Origin: Nocardia sp.
Lineage (GTDB): Bacteria; Actinomycetota; Actinomycetes; Mycobacteriales; Mycobacteriaceae
NCBI GenBank assembly: GCA_013361595.1
Contig: JABFXT010000081.1
Location: 1 to 11,858, forward strand
Reading direction: 5' to 3'
Length of the DNA: 11,858 nucleotides
A model generated the notes under the pieces. It was given only the letters and a program-made list of their open reading frames with translations. It was not told the origin of the DNA and searched no databases. Position 1 is the stretch's first letter, and every line of letters starts with the position of its first letter. This document shows, piece after piece, positions 5,343-11,724 of this stretch. The translations under genes and the position numbers were made by a program.

Positions 5343-6341
5343 GTGACCGAATCCGACCACGAACTCACCGCGACCCGGCGCACGGTCCGCAGCGGCGACT
5401 TCGACCTCGCGGTATACGAATACGGTGACACGGCCGCCGAAACCGTCGTCCTGGTGCACGGCTGGCCCGATACGAACCATCTGTGGCACGGCGTGATCCC
5501 GCTGCTGGCCCGGAACTTCCATGTGGTCGCCTACGACACTCGCGGACACGGCGCTTCGACCCGGACCGGCCGGGTCGCCGATTTCCGGCTCGGTGAACTG
5601 GCCGCGGACTTCTTCGCGATCGCCGACGCGGTGAGCCCCGGGCGGCCGGTGCACGTCCTGGCCCACGACTGGGGTTCGGTACAGGTCTGGGAGGCCGTCT
5701 GCGAGCCGCAGGCGGTCGAGCGGATCGCCTCGTTCACCTCGGTATCCGGCCCCAATCTCGACCATCTGGGCAAATGGGTTCGCGACCGGCTCGGCCGGCC
5801 CGGTCCGCGCAATATCTGGCAGCCGTTCACCCAGTTGCTCTCCTCGGCCTACACCGGGTTCTTCATGACCCCGGGCCTGCCGCGCTGGGTGTTCGGGCTG
5901 CTCGCCACCGAACAACGCTGGCGCCGGGTCATCCAGATCATGAACGAGACCGCGCCCTCGACGATCTTCTTCGCCCCGACCTTGAAGCGGGATATGGTCG
6001 ACGGACTGCTCATCTACCGCGCGAATATCTTCGCGCATCTGCTCAACCCCCGGGAACGCACCACCGACGTACCGGTCCAGCTCATCGTGGCGGGACGCGA
6101 TATCGCGGTCCGGCCCGCCGGATACGACGATACGGCGCGCTGGGTCTCACGGGTGTGGCGCCGCGATGTACCGGCCGGGCACTGGATGCCGTTCTCCCAT
6201 CCCGAATTGCTGGCCACCGCGACGACCGAATTCGTGAACGCCCTGCGCCGGGGAGACGTCGCCACGGGCGTCACCCAGCGGACCGCCGGTGGCGAGCCCG
6301 CGCGCCGGTTGCGCGCGGTCCGGCCCACGGGCACGGACTGA
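5343..6341 (+). CDS. EphD-like alpha/beta hydrolase (epoxide hydrolase type), stand-alone
   Basis: This 332-residue alpha/beta-hydrolase closely resembles, from memory, the N-terminal domain of mycobacterial EphD. Shared features are HGWPD at 39-43 (oxyanion hole), VHVLAHDWGS at 103-112, SFTSVSGP at 130-137 and a DVPVQLIVAGRDI..RPAGYDDTARWV..VWRRD..AGHW region. The likely triad is D109 (nucleophile in HDWG), D253 (GRDI) and H280 (AGHW). An Asp nucleophile with HGWP is typical of epoxide hydrolases and haloalkane dehalogenases, not Ser esterases. A cap domain fits about 140-235. In EphD a C-terminal short-chain dehydrogenase domain follows; here the protein ends after a basic tail of about 30 residues and no SDR is nearby. 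The start is GTG, with GAGGAG at 5332-5337. It lies 24 bp after the reductase gene in the same direction, so it is likely in the operon. Substrate unknown; a lipid epoxide is a reasonable guess. Confidence 0.88.
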   Translation: MTESDHELTATRRTVRSGDFDLAVYEYGDTAAETVVLVHGWPDTNHLWHGVIPLLARNFHVVAYDTRGHGASTRTGRVADFRLGELAADFFAIADAVSPGRPVHVLAHDWGSVQVWEAVCEPQAVERIASFTSVSGPNLDHLGKWVRDRLGRPGPRNIWQPFTQLLSSAYTGFFMTPGLPRWVFGLLATEQRWRRVIQIMNETAPSTIFFAPTLKRDMVDGLLIYRANIFAHLLNPRERTTDVPVQLIVAGRDIAVRPAGYDDTARWVSRVWRRDVPAGHWMPFSHPELLATATTEFVNALRRGDVATGVTQRTAGGEPARRLRAVRPTGTD

Positions 6342-6389
6342 GATCCGCGGCGGGAGCATTCGCGCGAGGCGGCTCGGCTCACGAACCGG

Positions 6390-7379
6390 TCACGATTCGG
6401 CCGGCGGCGGGGCGGGCTCCGGGTGGGCACGACGGAAACGCTCACCCCACGCCCGGATGTGCTCGGCCAGTTCCGGGGGTTGCAGAACCCGGAAGTCGGC
6501 GCCGAGAGATCCCAGTGACATGGTGGGCCAGTCCAGGGAGTCGGTGGTCATGAATACCCGGCAGTGTCCGGTATCGATCTCTTCCACCGTGCCCCACCGC
6601 CCCAATCGCTGCCGGACGAACTCGGCCGGGGCGTCGACGAGTGCCTCGATCCGGTGCAGATGCGGCATATTGTCCACCCCGGACCGGACGAATTCCGCGG
6701 CGTCGGCGGTGGGCAGCTCCCGGGGACGGAAGCGCGATCCGTCACCTGCCGGACCGGTGAGCCGGTCGATCCGGAAACTACGCCAATCGTGGCGGGTCAG
6801 ATCGAACGCCACCAGGTACCAGCGTCTACCCAGCGATACCAGACGATGGGGTTCGACGTGGCGCTCGCTGCGGCGACCGTCCGCGGCGGTGTAGGTGAAA
6901 CGCAATCGTTCATCGTCACGGCAGGCCAGGGCGACCGCGGTGAGTACCGCCGGATCCGGACCCACGCCCGGGCGCCCGCCACCCCAGTCCGCGGGTACCG
7001 TCATGGCCCGGATCGCGTCCACCCGCTTCCGCAGCCGCGGCGGCATCACCTGCACCACTTTCGCCAGTGCGCGCACCGAGGATTCAGCCACGCCCTCGAC
7101 CAAGCCTTGCATCGCGAACTGAAGCCCGACCACGAGCGCCACGGCCTCGTCGTCGTCGACCATCAGCGGGGGCAGCGCCGCCCCGGCCGCCAGCTGATAG
7201 CCGCCGTCGACACCGCGCTGGGCCTCCACCGGGTACCCGAGTTCCCGGAGGCGGTCGATATCGCGGCGCAGGGTCCGCGGCGACACCTTCAGCCGGGCGG
7301 CCAGCTCGTTGCCGGGCCAGTATTTATGGGTCTGCAGCAGCGACAGCAGGCGCAATGTCCGGGTGCTCGTATTGGCCAT
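6390..7379 (-). CDS. YafY/PafC-type HTH-WYL transcriptional regulator
   Basis: This is a 329-residue regulator. A DeoR-like helix-turn-helix occupies about residues 6-50 (ELAARLKVSPRTLRRDIDRL), followed by the GYPVEAQRGVDGGYQLAAG wing typical of the YafY group. The WYL domain lies at about 143-212 with RRWYLVAFDL (W187-Y188-L189) and SFRIDRL. A WCX C-terminal extension lies at about 240-315. WYL domains bind ligands, often nucleic-acid or nucleotide-like, and the family ranges from DNA-damage regulators to one-gene local controllers. Length and order are normal and no truncation is seen. The ATG at 7379 directly precedes the HTH; there is no Shine-Dalgarno. The gene converges on the EphD-like gene with a 48-bp gap, so it is not part of that operon. 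An inverted repeat 23 bp upstream may be an autoregulatory site. The target genes are unknown. Confidence 0.92.
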   Translation of the reverse strand: MANTSTRTLRLLSLLQTHKYWPGNELAARLKVSPRTLRRDIDRLRELGYPVEAQRGVDGGYQLAAGAALPPLMVDDDEAVALVVGLQFAMQGLVEGVAESSVRALAKVVQVMPPRLRKRVDAIRAMTVPADWGGGRPGVGPDPAVLTAVALACRDDERLRFTYTAADGRRSERHVEPHRLVSLGRRWYLVAFDLTRHDWRSFRIDRLTGPAGDGSRFRPRELPTADAAEFVRSGVDNMPHLHRIEALVDAPAEFVRQRLGRWGTVEEIDTGHCRVFMTTDSLDWPTMSLGSLGADFRVLQPPELAEHIRAWGERFRRAHPEPAPPPAES

Positions 7380-7401
7380 ACTGTCGATTGTTCTCGAATT
7401 A

Positions 7402-7418
7402 CGGTCAGATAGTGACCG
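7402..7418. promoter_or_regulatory. Inverted repeat CGGTCA-N5-TGACCG upstream of the WYL gene
   Basis: This perfect 6-5-6 palindrome lies 23-39 bp before the WYL start codon, in the 78-bp gap behind the preceding minus-strand gene. It suits an operator for autoregulation. It could instead be a short transcription terminator of the upstream gene, but no T-run follows it on the minus strand. Confidence 0.4.
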
Positions 7419-7457
7419 CTGGGTGGGTCGACCGGGTGATGCCCGGTTCGCCCCGGC

Positions 7458-8459
7458 CTACCCGGAGCCGAGCGCACGCAGCGACACCCCGGTGATGGTG
7501 TCGGCGGATATCGATCCGTCCGCGTGCTTACGGCCGTAGACCAGGATCGGCGCGCCCACGGCGATGGCCTCGATCGTGGTGGCGACCAGCACGTAGACCT
7601 TCGTATGCGCATCGGCGTGCACGACGATCACGCTGTGGTTGATCTCGCTTTTGATGGTGAGCGTACTGCCGTCGTTGGTCAGCACCTTGCCCCAGGCGAA
7701 ACCCGCCCCGATATCGGGGGATTCGGCGGCCGGGTCCCCGGTCCGGCTCGGCGACATGGTGGAGACAACGGTGGCCGCGGTCGGGGCGGCGGCCTGGTTC
7801 GACCCGCTCGTCCGGCCCATGTAGAAGAAGGCCACCGCGAGCAGGACGGCGAGCCCGATACACAGGCCCAGCAGTGCGTGACCGCCGACGGGAAGCAATT
7901 CCAGGGCTTCGGTTTCCGGTACGGGCCAGGCGTTGTCCGACGGATCCCGGGGATCCACCGGCGGCTGCCGATACGCGCCCGAACGCACGGTCTCCGGCCC
8001 CGGAAACGGTGGGTACGCCGGGTACGCGGCAGATGCGGCCGGGTCCGGCACGGACGCGGCGGACCCCTCGTGGCCTGCCGTGGCGTATTCCTCGTAACCG
8101 GCCGGGGCGTAGCCTTCGTAGCCGTATTCCGCCGCGTGATCCGGCACACCGGATTCCTGCCGAGACCCGTCGGCGGCGTAGGTGTTCTCCTCGCCGCTGC
8201 CCGGCGTGCCGGACGGTACGAACCCGGCCGGATCGGCGCCGGCGGCCTCGGTATCCGCGTTACGCGCACCGTCGCCGGACTCCTGCGCGGCCGAACCGAG
8301 CAGGCGAACCGACTCGAGCGGCCCGGCAACCCCCGAGCGATCCTGGAACGGGCGGTTCGTCGCGGTACGTTGAACGCGTGGATCCAAGCTGCCGAACTGA
8401 TCGGCAGACAAGCCCGGGCGGTGGCGTGACCGCGACCACGGAGTGTGCTTGTCGGACAT
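7458..8459 (-). CDS. Single-pass membrane protein with DUF5666-like outer domain
   Basis: This is a 333-residue protein of unknown function. Residues 1-190 are polar and low in order, with many Pro, Gly, Ala, Ser and Tyr, including an 8-residue tandem repeat (YEGYAPAG, YEEYATAG). One membrane helix lies at about 194-214 (ALLGLCIGLAVLLAVAFFYM). A Ser/Thr/Pro linker follows, then a compact domain at about 256-326 (GKVLTNDGSTLTIKS ... VGAPILVYGRKHADGSISAD) that resembles DUF5666: a small beta-barrel with a 'GxV..xDGSTLTI' start and a 'VGxxVxVxGxxxxDGSIxA' end. Three Arg or Lys residues fall near the helix ends, too few to settle topology, but the layout suggests a cytosolic N-tail and an outer-facing C-domain. 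The ATG at 8459 has no Shine-Dalgarno but a -10-like box 6 bases upstream. No functional link to recQ or the WYL gene is evident. Confidence 0.8.
   Translation of the reverse strand: MSDKHTPWSRSRHRPGLSADQFGSLDPRVQRTATNRPFQDRSGVAGPLESVRLLGSAAQESGDGARNADTEAAGADPAGFVPSGTPGSGEENTYAADGSRQESGVPDHAAEYGYEGYAPAGYEEYATAGHEGSAASVPDPAASAAYPAYPPFPGPETVRSGAYRQPPVDPRDPSDNAWPVPETEALELLPVGGHALLGLCIGLAVLLAVAFFYMGRTSGSNQAAAPTAATVVSTMSPSRTGDPAAESPDIGAGFAWGKVLTNDGSTLTIKSEINHSVIVVHADAHTKVYVLVATTIEAIAVGAPILVYGRKHADGSISADTITGVSLRALGSG
8073..8120 (-). repeat. 24-bp tandem repeat inside the membrane protein gene (two clear copies)
   Basis: Two adjacent 24-bp units encode YEGYAPAG and YEEYATAG, and a third decayed unit begins HEG. 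The repeat lies in the disordered cytosolic part and could vary in copy number between strains. Confidence 0.6.
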
Positions 8460-8465
8460 ACTGCC

Positions 8466-8471
8466 AGGTTA
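8466..8471 (-). promoter_or_regulatory. Possible -10 box for leaderless transcription of the membrane protein gene
   Basis: TAACCT on the minus strand ends 6 bases before the ATG, which lacks a Shine-Dalgarno. This puts the transcription start on the first base of the start codon. No clear -35 box is visible. Confidence 0.35.
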
Positions 8472-8560
8472 GGCCCTCTGTTCAGGCCCCTATCGTCACT
8501 GACGGGAGGAATCATCGGATGAAAGCGGTTCTGTAGCACCGGCTTACGCCCCCGACCGGC

Positions 8561-10438
8561 TCATCCGGCCGCCAGCACCTCCAGAACCTGCTCTCCGTAA
8601 CGTGCCAGCTTGTTCTCCCCGACACCGTTCACCGTACCGAGCGCACTCAGATCGGCGGGCTTACGCGCGGCGATATCGCGCAGGGTCGCGTCGTGGAATA
8701 CCACGTAGGCGGGAACACCCTGTTCCTTGGCAGTTTCGGCCCGCCACTGGCGCAGCTTCTCGAACAGCGAAGTATCGGCGGGGTCGAGATCGACAGGCGC
8801 GGATCTACCGGATTTCGCACTGCGGGCCGCACGAGAGGGCGTGGGCCGTTCGGGTTCGCGGCGCAACCGGACGGTCCGGCCTTCGAAGAGCACTGCCTCA
8901 CTGGCCTCGGTGAGGGTGAGCACTCCGTAATCCCCGTGGACGGCGAGCAGGCCCTGGGCCAGTAATTGACGAGTCACACCGCGCCATTGGGTATCGCGCA
9001 GATCGGTGCCGACGCCGAACACACTGAGTTCGTGGTGGTCGTACTGCTGCACCTTCTGATTCTGCTTCCCGAGCAGGATATCGATGAGGTGACCGGCGCC
9101 GAAGCTCTGGCCGCGCTCCCGTTTCAGCCGCAGAACGGCCGACAACAGTTTCTGCGCCGCGACGGTGCCGTCCCAGGATTCGGGCGGATTCAGGCAGGTA
9201 TCGCAGTTCCCGCACGGCTGCGGCGGCTGACCGAAATAGGCGAGCAACTGGGCGCGCCGGCAGTCGACCGTTTCACACAGGGCGAGCATCGCGTCGAGGT
9301 GCAGCTGCAACTGGCGGCGGTGGGCGGCATCGCCGTCGGAGGTCTCGATGAGTTTGCGCTGCTGCACCACATCCTGCAGGCCGTAGACCATCCACGCCGT
9401 GGAGGCCTGTCCGTCCCGGCCGGCACGTCCGGTTTCCTGGTAGTAGCCCTCGACGGATTTGGGCAGGTCGAGATGGGCGACGAAACGGACATCGGGTTTA
9501 TCGATACCCATCCCGAACGCGATGGTGGCCACGACCACCAGACCGTCCTCGCGCAGGAAGCGCGCCTGGTTCTCGGCACGGGTCCGATGATCCAGGCCGG
9601 CGTGGTAAGGGACCGCCCGAATACCGTTCTCGGTGAGGAAGGCGGCGGTCTTCTCCACCGAGTTGCGGGACAGGCAGTAGACGATTCCGGCGTCGCCGGG
9701 ATGTTCGGCACGCAGGAAGTCCAGCAGTTGGCGATCGGGCCGGTTCTTCGGTTCGACGCGGTACTGGATATTGGGCCGGTCGAAACTGGCCACGAACCGC
9801 CGGGCCTGCCCCAGATCCAGCCGGGTGATGATCTCGTCGCGGGTCTTCTCGGTCGCGGTGGCGGTGAGCGCGATGCGGGGCACCTCGGGCCAGCGTTCGT
9901 GCAACATGGACAAGGCCAGATAGTCGGGCCGGAAATCGTGGCCCCACTGCGATACGCAGTGCGCCTCGTCGATCGCGAACAGCGCGATGCGGCCGCGGTC
10001 GAGCAACTGCGCTGTGGATTCCATCCGCAACCGCTCGGGCGCCAGGTACAGCAGATCGAGTTCACCGGCCACGAACTGCGCTTCCACCGCCCGCCGTTCG
10101 TCCGGGAACTGGGTGGAATTGAGGAAGCCGGCCCGGACGCCGAGCGCGCTGAGCGCGTCCACCTGGTCCTGCATGAGTGCGATCAGCGGGGAGACCACGA
10201 TCCCGACACCGTCGCGGACCAGCGCGGGAATCTGGTAGCACAGCGATTTGCCGCCGCCCGTGGGCATGAGCACCAGGGCGTCGCCACCGCCGATCACCTG
10301 GTCGACGATGGCGCGCTGTTCTCCCCGGAAACTCTCGTAACCGAACACCCGGCTCAGAACCCGCTGGGCCGCATCGATTTCGGCATCCGGCCGGTCAGCG
10401 GGCACGATCGGGGCTTCGGGGGATTCCACGCGGCCCAT
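8561..10438 (-). CDS. recQ: ATP-dependent DNA helicase RecQ
   Basis: This is a 625-residue 3'-5' DNA helicase of the RecQ family, close in size to E. coli RecQ (about 610). In order it has motif 0 (FGYESFRGEQ, 32-41), Walker A (MPTGGGKS, 58-65), the DEAH box (AIDEAHCVSQWGHDFRPDY, 155-173), LTATAT (191-196), motif VI (QETGRAGRDG, 334-343), the RQC zinc site (C393, C409, C412, C415), a winged helix at about 425-520, and a C-terminal HRDC domain at about 555-625. All key residues are present, so it should be active in recombination and fork repair. The ATG at 10438 has no good ribosome site; a GTG at 10429 has AGGA eight bases upstream and may be the true start, giving 622 residues. The frame is open further upstream to 10774, but that part is non-homologous and overlaps the divergent propeller gene. 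No TCGAAC-N4-GTTCGA SOS box is seen upstream. Confidence 0.96.
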   Translation of the reverse strand: MGRVESPEAPIVPADRPDAEIDAAQRVLSRVFGYESFRGEQRAIVDQVIGGGDALVLMPTGGGKSLCYQIPALVRDGVGIVVSPLIALMQDQVDALSALGVRAGFLNSTQFPDERRAVEAQFVAGELDLLYLAPERLRMESTAQLLDRGRIALFAIDEAHCVSQWGHDFRPDYLALSMLHERWPEVPRIALTATATEKTRDEIITRLDLGQARRFVASFDRPNIQYRVEPKNRPDRQLLDFLRAEHPGDAGIVYCLSRNSVEKTAAFLTENGIRAVPYHAGLDHRTRAENQARFLREDGLVVVATIAFGMGIDKPDVRFVAHLDLPKSVEGYYQETGRAGRDGQASTAWMVYGLQDVVQQRKLIETSDGDAAHRRQLQLHLDAMLALCETVDCRRAQLLAYFGQPPQPCGNCDTCLNPPESWDGTVAAQKLLSAVLRLKRERGQSFGAGHLIDILLGKQNQKVQQYDHHELSVFGVGTDLRDTQWRGVTRQLLAQGLLAVHGDYGVLTLTEASEAVLFEGRTVRLRREPERPTPSRAARSAKSGRSAPVDLDPADTSLFEKLRQWRAETAKEQGVPAYVVFHDATLRDIAARKPADLSALGTVNGVGENKLARYGEQVLEVLAAG

Positions 10439-10509
10439 CCTACGAGCCCGCGCGGACAGCCGGCGGGGCCGTCGGCGACCGGGCCGGGACCGGTCCATAT
10501 CTGCGCACA

Positions 10510-10518
10510 TGTGGACAA
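10510..10518 (-). promoter_or_regulatory. Single perfect DnaA-box 9-mer upstream of recQ
   Basis: The minus strand reads TTGTCCACA, the preferred DnaA box of mycobacteria and streptomycetes. It lies 72 bp before the recQ start. Only one copy is seen, so it is not an origin; it could be a DnaA control site or chance. Confidence 0.3.
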
Positions 10519-10567
10519 CCCGAGGGGACGGTGATGTCCGGTGACCGCCCGCGCCCCGTCCGGCCGT

Positions 10568-10602
10568 CCGCACCGGATCACCGCCGAACCGCACCGGATC
10601 AC
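10568..10602. repeat. 14-bp direct repeat with 21-bp period, possible activator site
   Basis: CCGCACCGGATCAC occurs at 10568-10581 and again, identical, at 10589-10602. The 21-bp period is two helical turns, so two bound subunits would face the same side of the DNA. The second copy ends one base before the TAGGTT box of the propeller gene, where response regulators and activators bind. Confidence 0.5.
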
Positions 10603-10603
10603 T

Positions 10604-10609
10604 TAGGTT
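10604..10609 (+). promoter_or_regulatory. Possible -10 box for leaderless transcription of the propeller gene
   Basis: TAGGTT fits TANNNT and ends 7 bases before the ATG at 10617. The start codon has no Shine-Dalgarno, in line with a leaderless mRNA. The -35 region is GC-rich and poor; the direct repeat occupies it, which fits activator-dependent transcription. Confidence 0.4.
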
Positions 10610-10616
10610 GTCGGAT

Positions 10617-11588
10617 ATGGCATCCAGAACACGAGCACGCGCCCGGCGGGCGCTGTTCGCCGCGGTGGCGGTAACGGCGGCCTGCGTGGGGGCGGCGCCC
10701 GCGCAGGCACAGGCCTTCCCGGCGATGTGCGCGGACGGCTGGGAGACGACCACGATCGTCGACGGCGTCGGCAACCTGGAGAATCTGGATTCCGACGGCG
10801 CGGGCGGTTTCTACGTCACCGGTATCGTCGACGGCTACCTCGGCCACGTCTCCGCCGACGGGACACTCGAGAAGCTGGTCACCGGGCTGGAACATCCGGC
10901 CGGCGTCCGGGTGGCCGGGCGCTCGGTGTACTACCTGACCGGTGACGGGCTGACCGACCCCCCGGGCACGCTACAGCGCTACGACCTCGACACCGGCGCG
11001 GTGACCGTACTCCGTACCGGGCTCAACGGCCCGAACGGACTGCTGCTGCTCCCCGACGGCGACCTGCTGATCAGCACGATCGGTGTACTGCGCGCGCCGA
11101 CCGGGATCGCCAGGTACCGGCCCTCGACCGGGGAGTTCACCGAATCGTGGTCGCCGGTACCGCTCACCAACGGTCTGGCCCTGGCTCCCGACGGCGCGTC
11201 GATCTACACCGGGAACCTGACCATGCGGATCTTCCGGGTCCCGCTGAACGCCCCCGCCGACGCACAGGTCGTCGCCGGTCCCCCGGATCTGCTCGCGGTC
11301 CCCGACGATATGGAGGCCACCCGCGACGGTGACCTGTACGTCGCCGACCACGGAGTCGGCGCGGTCTACCGCGTGGACCCGGCGACCGGATCGGGCTGCG
11401 CGATCGTGACCGGCCTGATCAAAAGGCCCGACCCGATCCGGATGCCGCCCGACGGCACGACCTCGGTGCGCATCGCCCGCGACGGGGATTCCTGGGCCCT
11501 GTTCGTCACCGCGATGGACGGCGCCCTGCGACGCCTCCGCCCGCCGCCCGGGCTCGATCTCACCCCGGCCGACAGCACGCGCCGATAA
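10617..11588 (+). CDS. Secreted SMP-30/gluconolactonase-like beta-propeller protein
   Basis: This 323-residue protein has a Sec-type signal peptide: a basic start (ASRTRARARR), a hydrophobic stretch (ALFAAVAVTAACVGAA) and an AxA cleavage region in PAQAQA near residues 29-33. The mature part is a six-bladed propeller of the SMP-30/gluconolactonase/LRE-like type, with repeated 'DG.L.x(V/I)' blades (LLLPDGDLLIST, LALAPDGASIYTG, EATRDGDLYVADHG). Candidate metal ligands by family analogy are E56 (LENLDSDG), N in GPNGLLLL near 141, N in LTNGLAL near 186, and D in VPDDMEA near 231. C38 and the Cys in GSGCAIV near 261 could form a disulfide outside the cell. It could be a lactonase or esterase, or only a binding propeller; the substrate is unknown. 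The start is the ATG at 10617 rather than the in-frame TTG three codons earlier. It is divergent from recQ; no functional tie to it is seen. Confidence 0.87.
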   Translation: MASRTRARARRALFAAVAVTAACVGAAPAQAQAFPAMCADGWETTTIVDGVGNLENLDSDGAGGFYVTGIVDGYLGHVSADGTLEKLVTGLEHPAGVRVAGRSVYYLTGDGLTDPPGTLQRYDLDTGAVTVLRTGLNGPNGLLLLPDGDLLISTIGVLRAPTGIARYRPSTGEFTESWSPVPLTNGLALAPDGASIYTGNLTMRIFRVPLNAPADAQVVAGPPDLLAVPDDMEATRDGDLYVADHGVGAVYRVDPATGSGCAIVTGLIKRPDPIRMPPDGTTSVRIARDGDSWALFVTAMDGALRRLRPPPGLDLTPADSTRR

Positions 11589-11689
11589 GCGATATCACCT
11601 GCTCACCGGTGGTTTCTCGGAAAATTTCAGCGCACCGGCAATTGAGGTCGGAAAGTGGCCGCAAAGGGTCATACCGTTTCTTCTGACAC

Positions 11690-11706
11690 GGAATCCACCG
11701 GATTCC
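11690..11706 (+). promoter_or_regulatory. Perfect 7-3-7 inverted repeat just before the DinB ribosome site
   Basis: GGAATCC-ACC-GGATTCC lies four bases before the GGAAGG ribosome site of the next gene. In RNA it would be a tight 7-bp hairpin beside the ribosome site; in DNA it could be an operator. The 136-bp gap around it shows no convincing sigma-70 promoter. Confidence 0.4.
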
Positions 11707-11724
11707 CGACGGAAGGCGAAGACC

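Noticed and set aside
4695..6038. 447-codon minus-strand open frame opposite the reductase and hydrolase genes
   Set aside because: It is the antisense of two clearly homologous genes. Its product is rich in Gly, Arg, Asp and His with no recognisable domain, as expected from high-GC codon bias.
6342..6389. Terminator between the EphD-like and WYL genes
   Set aside because: Only a 4-bp CGAA/TTCG stem is visible and there is no T-run, so I could not support one.
8966..10534. 522-codon plus-strand open frame opposite recQ
   Set aside because: It lies almost wholly antisense to recQ, which has every expected motif. The plus-strand product matches no family I know.
10439..10774. N-terminal extension of the recQ frame
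   Set aside because: It has no homology to RecQ and overlaps the signal-peptide coding part of the divergent gene; the RecQ core begins about 30 residues after the chosen start.
11642..11677. TTGAGG ... TACCGT or GGAAAG ... CGTT as a promoter for the DinB gene
   Set aside because: Spacings (24 and 19-20 bases) are too long for either a sigma-70-type or an ECF-type promoter.
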